A stretch of 64,000 nt of DNA from Bolinopsis microptera. Its lineage: Eukaryota; Ctenophora; Tentaculata; Lobata; Bolinopsidae. The stretch is taken from NCBI RefSeq assembly GCF_026151205.1, contig NC_087072.1:21852103-21916102 (forward strand), read 5' to 3'. The translations under genes and the position numbers were made by a program. Below, piece after piece: positions 43,301 through 54,000 of the stretch. The number at the start of each line of letters is the position of its first letter. Positions within the stretch are counted from its first letter, which is position 1. The notes under the pieces are model-generated. The model saw only the letters and a program-made list of their open reading frames with translations. It ran no database searches and was not told the DNA's origin.

Positions 43301-45976
43301 AGTCAACACTATGAAAGTAATATTTAGCTATATTTTCAGATGTGTAAATCTACTGCAACAGGTACAACTCCGGATTAAGCCACAGTATCAAGTCTTTGGG
43401 CATGTCCAGGAAGGTAAAAGTTAAATCTAATCTTGCATCAAACCAATTTAAAGTTCTAGAGATGCTTCTTATGGCTTTATGGGGGAACCCAAGGGGTATT
43501 TTGGGGTATTTCGGGTATTATAGGGGACCTTATTATGCCCGGGATTTCCAAAACCTATTAAGGCAAAATACCCCTTGGCTTCACCCTTCTTATATTCTAT
43601 ATTGTTATCAGGTATTGCAAGCTAGCCATCGCCGATGGTTTGTATCACTCCTATCCTGTACTAATCAAGATATAAAAAAAAGTTATTTTATAAAATCGCG
43701 GAATCGCAAGAACCATCCAGTCTATGCTTCTAAGAGTCTTTAATTGCTGTGCAAATCAAGGAAGCCTAATGTTGCCCTAGGCTTGCCCCAAGTCACACTC
43801 ACGTGGTTCTGCAATTTAATAGGCGTTTTCCAGTTTAATTTAACCAATCTTTTCGTCGCACTCAAGACGCAAAAAGTTCATTATAAGAAGGAGGCGCATC
43901 ACCACCAGCAAAGGAATGTGTTGGAGTTTCTCCACCACTTGTCTGTGGGAACTGCCCTGTAGGTGGAAATTGTGCGTGTGATGGAGGGTAATAGGCTCCA
44001 TAAGGACCTGGAGGCACGTCTGGGTTGACACTACTTCCAGAAGTGCTGTGAGTCGTTTGTGCAGTGAAGTTTGTTTCAGGTGTATAGTATGATGGAGGAG
44101 CACTTGCTGGTGGCGGATAATGCCCTGCACTCTGCTGTCCACCCCCAGCACTTGCTGGTGGCGGATAATACCCTGAACTCTGCTGTCCAACACCAACATT
44201 AGTTGGTGGCGGGGGATTTGGTAAACCTACTGTGGTCTCTGCTACTCCTGTGTCCTCCCTATCCGATGGCGTCCCTGATCCGATGGCGTTGATGATCCTG
44301 GAGCGTTCAGCTATTTCTGATTGTGTCATTGGTTCTGGCGGTTGATAGGTATTTTGTTTGTGGCAACAGTAACATACGAAAATCAATACAGGTATTCCTG
44401 CCAGCAATCCAAAAACTAAGCCTATATTTTTGCTACGGTTCCCACTCCTTCTCCTTGAATCATTATTATAAGTTGATAGTCTTTTCCCGTCTTCGGAGAA
44501 GGAAGTTCTCCGTCTTGAATCGTAGGTAGTTTCAGAGCGTCTCCTTGAATCGTAGGTAGTTTCAGAGCGTCTCCTTGAATCATAGGTAGTTTCAGAGCGT
44601 CTCCTTGAATCGTAGGTAGTTTCAGAGCGGCGCCTTGAATCGTAGGTAGTTTCAGAGCGTCTCCTTGAATCGTAGGTAGTTTCAGAGCGTCTCCTTGAAT
44701 CGTAGGTAGTTTCAGAGCGTCTCCTTGAATCGTAGGTAGTTGATCGTCTTCTTGAATCGTAAGTAGTTGAGCGTCTTCTTGAATCGTCGAGGTATGTTAT
44801 TCGTCTTCTGTCACTGATAAAATTTGAACGATGATATACATTTGAGTACAACATGGGTATTAGGTATATATATACAATACCCATACATATATAATGGGCT
44901 CGAAAAATAAAAATATTTTCTCGAATTTTTTCAACTACCCCTACTTTTACGACTTTAAAAAGCAATGTATATGCCCACCGATAGTCATTACCCATGCCCA
45001 TTTGAAAGGTTTAGGAATAAATGGGCGGATTAGGTGCCCCCCCTCACTAAATAAATGGTGATATATCCTGCCCATTGCCCAACGATCAAGATTGACGATC
45101 TTTAAAGTTATAGCAGTAAATTTAAACAGCATGAAGAAAATATTCTTACGTGAAAGTACTGGTACTCCTTCTTCTTGAGTCAGTATAAGCTTCTGATAGA
45201 CTGCTATCCGTGTAGAGCAATCCCAGTGCTGCTATCACTACTGCAACTACTGCACATCCTGATATATTATTCATCCTGCATATTTTATGGGAATTACTTC
45301 CTTTTTTGTAAATAAACTTTCAAATCATAGCAATTACATCGGGCCCTAAGTCAAAGTGCACCTATGTTAAGTGAAGCGATGCTGCAACCAAGGCATGCTA
45401 GGTTTAATACAATGGACTGAAAAGGTTACAGCTTAAAACATATATGTCATACAAAATTACCATAAACACTTAAGATTTAAATTAAAAGATAAAGATAATA
45501 ATATACTCACAATAAAAAATGTAAAATTTACTATATAATATAAATAGTAAGGAAATCAGGAAATTTAAAGTTCTGATTAAAGATTTGTTCGGGGTTAAAT
45601 AACATTTCGGAAGTTTAGTCAGACCTTAAAAATCTAAAAGTTTTAAAAACACGATAAATTTACCATCAATATAAAAGGATAATTTTAACCTTTAAATTAC
45701 AGGTATAATACCTTTAAATTATTCCTTTTCTCTTCAGACAGCGGAATTACAACTGATGGTCAAACAATCTTCATCAACGCTGCCATGTGCAACGAAAAGA
45801 TGAAACCAGTTCTTGATCCTGTCGTGTTTGATATGGACAAAAAGTCAGAGGAAATGCTTCTGGTGTCTTCCACTTCTCAGTGGAATGTATTAGATCCCAG
45901 ACAAAAACAGACTACCTTTTCGAATTCAATTTGTCGCATGTGTGGCCATGATAATAATGACTCATCACGTCATTGA
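40373..45976 (+). CDS. MPPED-family metallophosphoesterase, copy 1 (GHVQ variant)
   Basis: Seven exons in phase: 40373-40528, 40697-40861, 41388-41466, 41676-41820, 42006-42161, 43340-43413 and 45738-45976; 337 aa. Calcineurin-like motifs are present in order: TSDTHN, LLHAGDFTQ, GNHD, LLSHTPPVGHGD and, last, FGHVQEG. In this family the last motif is normally GHIHEG; here the second metal-binding His is Gln. Human MPPED2 also deviates at this motif (Gly for the first His) and has low activity, so reduced or altered catalysis is likely. Exon lengths and phases match copy 2 almost exactly except in exons 5 and 7. The last exon adds a His/Asp-rich tail (MCGHDNNDSSRH). Introns hold a LINE relic, a mariner-like element and an opposite-strand gene. 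AATAAA at 46265 is a plausible poly(A) signal. Confidence 0.88.
41015..41180 (+). pseudogene. LINE 3' end relic (reverse-transcriptase C-terminus)
   Basis: SVWNQLPNELRTFTDILLFK followed by RKLKTY and a stop at about 41101: the W N x L P ... F K x x L K signature that ends many CR1/L2/jockey-type reverse transcriptases. An A-rich 3' tail follows near 41160. It is 5'-truncated and sits in the second intron of MPPED copy 1. Confidence 0.65.
42340..43127. mobile_element. Non-autonomous mariner-like element
   Basis: TA at both edges. Inverted ends CAGGGTAGGCCAAAAGTCAG and CTGACTTTTGGCCCACCCTG. A CAGGGTGGGCCAAAAGT terminus is typical of mariner elements. No transposase ORF; the 99-codon minus ORF inside (42426-42725) is unrecognised. 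It lies in the fifth intron of MPPED copy 1. Confidence 0.75.
43862..45274 (-). CDS. Single-pass membrane protein with 10-residue RRR repeats and PPxY tail
   Basis: Two exons, 45274-45150 and 44813-43862, joined in phase (AC|T); 358 aa. The start encodes a signal peptide (GCAVVAVVIAALGLLY). About residues 32-145 are repeats, ending in seven perfect SETTYDSRRR units. A membrane segment (IGLVFGLLAGIPVLIFVCYCC) lies near residues 170-190. The remainder is a Pro/Gln/Gly/Tyr-rich cytoplasmic tail with YYPPPASAGGGQQSAGHYPP-like repeats and a terminal APPSYNELFAS, whose PPSY should bind WW domains such as those of NEDD4 ligases. The repeat lies on the lumenal side if the first segment is a signal peptide. 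Paired Arg could be cleaved by prohormone convertases; RRRS is also a kinase A consensus if the topology is reversed. It lies wholly in intron 6 of MPPED copy 1. ATGCAG ends one base before ATG. No family recognised. Confidence 0.75.
44511..44790. repeat. 30-bp coding minisatellite
   Basis: CGTAGGTAGTTTCAGAGCGT plus CTCCTTGAAT repeated head-to-tail about eight times, with single-base variants, inside exon 2 of the minus-strand membrane-protein gene. The 30-bp period keeps frame. Confidence 0.95.
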
Positions 45977-46279
45977 TGAAATGGTTGAGAGGTTTTGTTT
46001 CACAATTGTGGCACAAGTTTTATGTGCATTCACTATTTCGCCAAGAGAAAGATTACCTGATTTCCTTCGGACTAAATAGATATGCTGACATAGGACTAGG
46101 CAATGACAAGAAGTTAATTTCAAAGATATGCTCACATTTTATCTTTATCAATCATTTTGTTTGATAGATTGCCTGAATCAACAGATTTTGTATTGATATT
46201 TGATATTCAGAACTAAAGACGCGATGTTTTCTTTGCTCTGTCAGATAGAAAATTAAAAGAGATTAATAAATTTATTGAT

Positions 46280-46865
46280 TTTAAGTCAACATACATCGAT
46301 TTGCCGGAGTTTGTGACTTATAAATGTATTAAATTCCCCAACCCCCCTGGGCCTGGTCAACTAGAATCCTGATAAACTGATATATCCTGATCCTAGCCCC
46401 TTCAGGCACTAACAAATGTCTAGTATTTTAAACTAGTCGACCTTATACACAATTACACATCACACAACAAGAATATATTATATAAACGTCCCCACAGCAG
46501 AAAAATAGCACAACAAAATAAGATTTTCATAAACACTAAAGTCCACTTTTCAAACACTAAAATAGTTCAACAATACAGTACAAAATTATACCATCTACTA
46601 AACTGATATAATACATTATATACATTATATTATATTTGATCCTAATTTACAATAGCATTATAAACTACTGTATGTACATTTTACATCAATAATTAAAAGC
46701 AACGCATACCTACATTGATAACTGAGAATTCAGAGTACGTAAATTCCCATTCATATCAAGAAAACGATTCGGACAGATAGAAATATCATTAACTAAACTA
46801 TCGTGTACGAAATCATGCGTAAAAAATTAAACGAGAAAACATAAAGCACATAATATTTCACATGA
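46280..46865. other. AT-rich spacer between convergent MPPED copies
   Basis: 3' flanks of copy 1 (+) and copy 2 (-). No further feature seen. Confidence 0.45.
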
Positions 46866-49085
46866 TTATTTCTTTCGTGGATCTGATAAGTTCCATTCAG
46901 CAGGAGCAGACACGAGAATAGTTTCCTCAGAAATCTTATCCATTTCAAAGACAACAGGATATTGCTCGGGTTTGTATCTTAATGTACACATTGAAGCGTT
47001 GATGAAGGTCGTTTGTCCATCCGTTGTGACTCCTGCATCTATTGAAGGATTTATATATCATATTATGAAAAATACCTACAAGGTATGTTCCTAGTATCTA
47101 CCTTATGATATATCTACGAATACAAGCAATGCATAGAAGAAAAACTTCAAATCAATTTTAGTGTTGTTAAAAATTATTGCTAGGACATGGTAGTGACAGT
47201 TGATAATTATTTACCTTCGTGAATGTGTCCAAAAATATGATATTGAGGCTTCACTCGGAGCTGAATTTCTTGAAGTAAATCAACACAACTGAGAGGTAGA
47301 AAAATGTCAAAGATGGCGAAGTAGTTAAAAACATTGTTTTTGGTAATAAAGTTACGTAGTTACATTACGTCATGATATGTATCTAATTACGTGGAGGAAA
47401 CATTATATATCCAAGTTGAAACTGCAATAAACGTACCCAGCCCTGATGCCGTTGCGGACCCTGTCTCCGTGTCCAATAGGAGGGCCATGTGTTATCAGAA
47501 TGTCAGTGTTATCAGGAATCTCCTTCCATTTCGCAGCACATTCCTCACCTCTCTTTAGGTTATAACCCCAGTTTCCAAACAAAGGTTGCCTGGGGTGGGT
47601 ACCTGAGTACGGGCATTTCGTGCACTGACAGCATGATACATTGTACTAACTAATCTATTAGTAAACAGCAAAATATGTTGTATTCTAGTAAACAGCAAGA
47701 TACATTGTACTGACTAATCTACTGGTAAACAGCAAGATATGCTGTACTAACTAATCTACTAGTAAACAGCAAGATATGTTACATTATACTAAGTAATCTA
47801 CTGGTAAACAGCAAGATATGGCCGATAGAAAATGTTACATTGTACTAACTAATCTACTAGTGAACTACTACTAGACTTCCATATTATTACGGTGTAGTGC
47901 TGTGATTTATTATAGTTTGTGGGCAACAGATTAATCGTTAACGAAATACCGTTTACATATTTTGTAAATGCCTCAAAATCAACTAACCAGGGAGACCCGA
48001 ATATCTTGATGCCACTGACAACAGCACTGTTGTCTTCCAAGTAGGTACAGCTCTTGTGCAGTCGACCAATTAGTCTTTCACGAATGTTGGGATCAGATGC
48101 GGTCATTGGATCAAACGAGAGTTCGTGATTTCCTGTGGAACATAAAAATAGGGTAATTATATTATATGTGTTAGAGTGGACTAAGGAGATGTTGATAACA
48201 ATGTAAGATTTTTGGAGTACTTAATTTTAACAATCGCATTCACATGACTAAGGTGTAAAACTAACATTCACATTCTTAACCGTAGTCATATTCTTAACCG
48301 TAATAAATAAAAACTCGTCGATAAATCATTATTATAAATAACCAACAATCCAACCTGCGATCACAATCTTAATAGGATGAGGTAGTGTGTCCAGCCAATC
48401 TGCAAAATGTTCAACCTCCTTCACACATCCGACCTGACTTACATGACTATTTAACATTAAATAACAACCATTCTATATACATTTAGGAGCAATCGTTCGT
48501 AACATCGAATAAGACTAGAATACTTAAAAATTCGGGGGTTTTAAGCACTTTTCAATAAAAGTCAACATAACAATATAAATTATAATAATTATTACGGGTT
48601 AAAACCTGGGTAAAGTCGCCGCCATGTATCAGAACGTCTCCATCAGGAACTTGAAAGTTATACCTATCCGTTTGGTTGTGAGTATCAGATGTACACACAA
48701 ATCTTACTTTCGTGGCAGGATCGTAAGTGGAATCGTCAGAAAGTGAATGTATATCTCGTCTGTCTTGTTTCTGTAAGATCATTTTATCTTGCTTGATTAA
48801 CATATTATACATATGAATAGGAATATTTTATGCTTTGAATTTAATTTTTAACATACCGTAACACATCATCTGTTATCAAATCGAAGGTTTAAAAGACGGA
48901 AAATTCACTTAATTTTCTCCATAAGTCACCTGAAATTTATTAAGAACCTCCTTATAGAACCTAGTAGGAGAATCTGCGTGTATACTCGTACACTCGCTCC
49001 AAAAAGTCTCAAATGCTTCAGGAGAAATTGCACCCTGTCCAATTCCAGTCATATTTGTAACCCACTGTTTCGCTGCACTGAACAT
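46866..49085 (-). CDS. MPPED-family metallophosphoesterase, copy 2
   Basis: Seven exons in phase: 49085-48930, 48770-48606, 48433-48355, 48132-47988, 47589-47437, 47288-47215 and 47032-46866; 312 aa. Motifs are complete: TSDTHNQTDRY, LIHGGDFTQ, GNHE, LITHGPPIGHGD and FGHIHEG, so the two-metal site should be intact. Family members hydrolyse phosphodiesters including cyclic nucleotides in vitro. Exon sizes 156, 165, 79, 145 and 74 are the same as in copy 1, and the two genes point at each other, so they arose by inverted tandem duplication. The first ATG used (49085) gives a 52-residue first exon, equal to copy 1. A 47-bp minisatellite lies in intron 4. Confidence 0.9.
47631..47872. repeat. Minisatellite of about 47 bp
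   Basis: About five units of TACATTGTACTAACTAATCT plus ACTAGTAAACAGCAAGATATG with small changes, in intron 4 of MPPED copy 2. Confidence 0.9.
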
Positions 49086-49449
49086 ACGAATTTCCCCTTT
49101 CAATCATGAAGCTGGTAATGATATAGACTGGTTCAGAACTTTAAAATATGTAAGGGGAGTCTGTTGTGTTTCTTATGATATTAAATTCAGATGTTATTCT
49201 GGAATAATCTGACATTGAAATTTACGTTTTTCATAGCACAATCCCGAAATTTAGTCGATTTTTGAGACTTCGAAAAATAATATAATAGTGATATCAGTTT
49301 TTGAGTAACAGTATTTAATCATTACAAAAATCAAATTAAATACAAGAAATTTCGATACAGAAATAAAAAGCTTTCGGAATTATCGTTATCTAATTACAGA
49401 CAATCTGATTATTAATGAACTTAAATCTTAATCAACATTCAACTCTTCT

Positions 49450-50490
49450 TTAATTATTTAGTATAGATTCCAATCTAAAATAAAGCCTAAAACGTCCTAA
49501 TGCACAATTAAATATTGTGAACAGATCTTTATTCAGAATAATACAATATCCGGAATTTTGGCATGTCCGCCCAGGTTGGATTGTGGATTCTACCAAGCAA
49601 GAGTACACGGCCTTATATGTTGGACAGAGCCTTTTCAAGACACCACCTGAAAAAGCATCTAATCTTGAAGAGATCTCTCTTGTACTTGTATGAGATGAGT
49701 TATTAAATCTGTTGAGGTCTTCATTTTCGAATATAACAGATGTATCACAAAATTTGGATATTGAAACTTTCGCAGATTCTGTTCCCAACTGCAAAGCAGA
49801 GTATTCCGAAACCTTCTTCACATTCATATGTTCCATATCAGGTGTGTACGTTACAATGACGATCGGACATTCTACCTGGCCACCAGAGGACACGAACAAA
49901 CCTGGCTGTATCAAGTTTTTCCTCAGTGATTTTGTTAAAACAGTTGGAATCTTATGAAATGTTTCTGCGAGACTAGGGGTAAATGAACCCAGAGACTCCC
50001 GTATCAAGAGATGGTTGGAGGAGAAGTAGAGAAAGCATTTTATCCAACTACCACCAGGAGAAAGCATCGCAATTGGGCGATCAAATGCTCCCTGTTCAGG
50101 GTCCCATGTTAGTTTCAATTTACCAGCAGAGACAAGATATGGATACTGACCGTACGCTCCACAAATTAGTTTTATCCTTTGTCCTATCAGTCCTGTTTCA
50201 GCTATTTTTATTTGCATCACACCTGATGGGTCGTTCTGCCAGATACCAATCAGTTTCTTGTGGATTACCAGATCATAATACATCATCTTGGATCTTTGAA
50301 CTTGAATTTTTGAGAAGTCTAACACAGGAAATTCGTGCACTGACAAATGAAACCACACGCTGTCATCAAAAATAAGACATCTAAAATACTTTGACACTAA
50401 TGCAAATTGAGAAAGATCTTTTGCTTGCAGATTTTTAGCGATTCGTACCAACAATTCGTAAGGTAAGTTTTCAAGTAATACCAAGACCAT
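49450..50490 (-). CDS. F-box protein, FBXO31-like
   Basis: Single-exon 346-aa frame. Residues about 7-47 are an F-box (LPYELLVRIAKNLQAKDLSQ...VSKYFRCLIFDDSVWF), which docks on SKP1 in an SCF ubiquitin ligase. After it come YYDLVIHKKLIGIWQND, as in FBXO31 (YDLVLHKYRHIIGLWQ), and later NLIQPGLFVSSGG, matching its LIKPGLF segment. The C-terminal part (FNNSSH onward, with RTCQNSGYCIILNKD) also follows the FBXO31 RTCRMC...ILFDED order. It is shorter than human FBXO31 (539 aa) mainly in low-complexity regions. It lies between MPPED copies 2 and 3 on their strand. Confidence 0.8.
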   Translation of the reverse strand: MVLVLLENLPYELLVRIAKNLQAKDLSQFALVSKYFRCLIFDDSVWFHLSVHEFPVLDFSKIQVQRSKMMYYDLVIHKKLIGIWQNDPSGVMQIKIAETGLIGQRIKLICGAYGQYPYLVSAGKLKLTWDPEQGAFDRPIAMLSPGGSWIKCFLYFSSNHLLIRESLGSFTPSLAETFHKIPTVLTKSLRKNLIQPGLFVSSGGQVECPIVIVTYTPDMEHMNVKKVSEYSALQLGTESAKVSISKFCDTSVIFENEDLNRFNNSSHTSTREISSRLDAFSGGVLKRLCPTYKAVYSCLVESTIQPGRTCQNSGYCIILNKDLFTIFNCALGRFRLYFRLESILNN

Positions 50491-51054
50491 GATGCCATGA
50501 TGAACGAACGAGTGTGTACATGATATTTAAACGGTGAGTATCAACAATACGGCATTACATCATAATACGCCTAGTTAACAAAACTAATTATAGATACAAT
50601 CCGTGTGTTATACAGACATTATTATATATATATAATAATATATACAAGCATTACAATGTATTTGCTATAAATAGTGTACACTTATCAAAATAAAACACAT
50701 TTCGTCAATATCAGGCTATGTACATACTGAAACAATATTCTGTTACACTGCATAAACAACTAACAGATAGTTTAGACCTGTTTAGGTGCATATTCTTAAG
50801 GGTCACCTTAGAATTGGGGGTCATCTAGGGGGAGGGGTCACGTGCTCAGGTTTATTCAGGTTAAGTCAACCAAATTATTAAACCTATTTTTACCTATAAC
50901 TATAAGTTGCACACGATTGCAGAAATTTGCAAACGTCGATTTCTTGTCTATTCATCAGCTGCTGAAATATTACCAATTTAACTTTAAAATGCTCTAGTAT
51001 GAACATTGAACAGCAATTCAAACGGTGAAAATTTCAAACGGTGAAATGTCCTAT
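50491..51054. other. Intergenic spacer
   Basis: Promoter side of the F-box gene and 3' side of MPPED copy 3. AT-rich; no feature recognised. Confidence 0.45.
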
Positions 51055-54000
51055 TCATTGGGAGCTGATTCTGCAAATACCTTCAAGATGATATGGAGGA
51101 GGCTCCAAATCATAGTCCTCGTTATTCTTCTCAGGAAGATCGAAAACATAAGCAGGTTGTCTTGCTTTGTAAGAAATATCACAGATAGCAGCATTAATGT
51201 AAGTTGTAGTTGTATCTGTGTAAACTCCATTACCTGAAAGTGGTTAATTCATTTTTCCATTAATTTTAGGGAACTAGCCTTCCACTTACTGCAGCTCTAG
51301 CCACTATGAGAAATGTGAACTAAACTTACAAACAAACTTCGACCACATAATTTACATTTTCACCCGTTTTAGTAAGTAGTAATATGAAGCAAACCTTTTA
51401 AAACCTGGGACGAGCTAAATCTGGTGCATTGTATCGTTTTTCACGATTTATAATTAAAGTCAATTTAATAAGCTAACTTGTTATTTAAATCATAAAAAGT
51501 TAGTTCCTACCTTCATGGATATGACCAAAGCAATGAAAGAGGGGTTTGATTCTATTTTGAATTTGATCAAGTAAATCAACACATCCTGCATAGTCGCCAT
51601 GCTTGGTTAAGTCCCCAACAGATACCGGAGGTCCATGAGTCAGCAGAATATCGGTGTTACTTGGAATCTGGGTGGACAAATTATGATAGGAATCATTTGT
51701 TATTATATAATATATTATTGTTCATTCGGTCATTCGGCAAATTTTCTTTGAAACAAAATGATGTATTTGTGTAAAAATTTGGAAGTTTATTGAGTAAACA
51801 AATTTGCTTTATTTCATCATTTATTTTAGCTATCGGTTCGTTAGTTTTCATGTATTTTCTATAAAAACTGTGTATTTTTCCACCAACTATAATCACGAAA
51901 AGATGTATTGTTTACCATGTCCCATTTAGTTCTGATACTTTTTCCTCTTTGCTTCTGAAAACCTCCTAAATGTACTGGAGTCCTAAATGGTTGTATAATG
52001 TACTAATGGAGATTGCTATTATAATGAATAATGAATATCGGTTCTTTTGCGATAGTCAAAACGCGACAACTAGCGCTGGATGGCGACAACTAGCGCTATC
52101 CAGCGCTAGTTGTCGCCATCCAGCGCTAGTTGTCGCTATCCAGCGCTGGATAACGCTGGCCAGTGCAAAATATATATGTTCGATAATTGTCGCTATCCAG
52201 CGCTAGTTGTCGCCATCCAGCGCTAGTTGTCGCCATCCAGCGCTAGTTGTCGCTATCCAGCGCTAGTTGTCACACGCGATAGTTTGCGATGGCCAGCGCA
52301 ACTGGCCATCGCAGAAAACAGTTCGATAACTAGCGCTGGATAGCGACAACTAGCGCTGGCCAGCGCTAAGCGATAGCCAGCGCTGGCCAGCGCTGGCCAT
52401 CGATATCCAGCGCAAAATTTTTGCGCTATTACTCGTCAGCTAGCGCTGGCCAGCGCTGGCCAGCGCTAGCCAGCGCTAGTTGTCGCTAGCCAGCGCTAAC
52501 CAGCGCTAGCCAGCGCTAACCAGCGCTAGCCAGCGCAATGTATCAAAATCATATACTTGCGATATTAGTCGGATGATGATTAATCACTTTACACTCGACT
52601 GTCATTCTCTGACTCTAGCTGGTTCTGAACGACTTTTCGAAACCTTAACCCTCTAATCTGATCCCAACCCTAACCCTAACCCAATCCTTAACAAAAACAT
52701 ATGCTGAAACCCTAATAATAACGAGAAATTAGACTAACTTCCTTATACGGTCATATCACGTGATCGATACATGTACAGTTTTTCGCCAATATCTCGTCAG
52801 GAGAGCATTTTAACCATATGTCATGGGCCCATGGGGGTTGATTCGGAATTAGCGTCCGAAAATACATCGATTGAAGTTGGTTACAACCATCGGGGGCCCT
52901 TTTAGAACAACCTCGAAGATCGACTGTAGAGTGATTTAGCACGCTCGATATTGGTATTAGTATTACTCGTCAGCCAGCGCTGGCCAGCGCAATATAGTTG
53001 CGATATTACTCGTCAGCTAGCGCTGGTTAGCGCTGGCTAGCGCTGGTTAGCGCTGGCTAGCGATGGTTAGCGCTGGCTAGCGATGGTTAGCGCTGGCTAG
53101 CGATGGTTAGCGCTGGTTAGCGCTGGCTAGCGCTGGCCAGCGCTAGCTGACAAGTAATAGCGCAAACATTTTGCGCTGGATATCGATGGCCAGCGCTAGT
53201 TGTCGCTATCCAGCGCTAGTTGTCGCTATCCAGCGCTAGTTATCGAACTGTTTTCTGCGATGGCCATCGCAAACTATCGCGTGCGACAGTGTCGCATAGC
53301 CAGCGACAACTAGCGCTGGATAGCGACAACTAGCGCTGGATGGCGACAACTAGCGCTGGATGGCGACAACTAGCGCTGGATAGCGACAATTATCAAACAT
53401 ATATATTTTGCGCTAGCCAGCGTTATCCAGCGCTGGATAGCGACAACTAGCGCTAGTTGTCGCCATCCAGCGCTAGTTGTCGCGTTTTGACTATCGCAAA
53501 AGAACCTGAATATCCTACTGTGGCCACTGTATTTAATTATTGATCTCATTGGTTGTTAATTAATCAGGCATTCTGATTTCCATGCATGAAAGTATGAAAT
53601 TTAAGCAAAAATATAATAATTGAATATATCTTGAACACAAAGTAACAGTATGCCAAATAATTAAGAAAAACAAAATTTTAATAATGGTACAAAAACATGG
53701 TAATGCAATGTTTGAGTTAGCAAACTTACCATGGTGATCCATAAATTGTATAACCATGCACATTAATACTTTCGTCTTCAATGTAAGTATAATTGGTAAA
53801 CTCTTCCAATAACTCTTCCCTGTCAGAGGCACCAAACTGTAATGCAAGAAGTTACATTTTTAACTACCTTAAATATTCTTTGAATACATTATCTTCATCT
53901 CGAGCCTCTAATATCATAAAGTATAGACTTAAATCAAACAAAGCTTGAAACAAAAGAAAAGTAAAAATCAAAAGAATACTCAGAAGTCAGAACTTACTAC

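Noticed and set aside
43396-43743. Plus-strand 115-codon ORF in intron 6 of MPPED copy 1
   Set aside because: It begins in exon 6 and runs on into a GGTATT-rich intron; the exon 6 donor gtaaaag and the phase-matched exon at 45738 explain the coding part.
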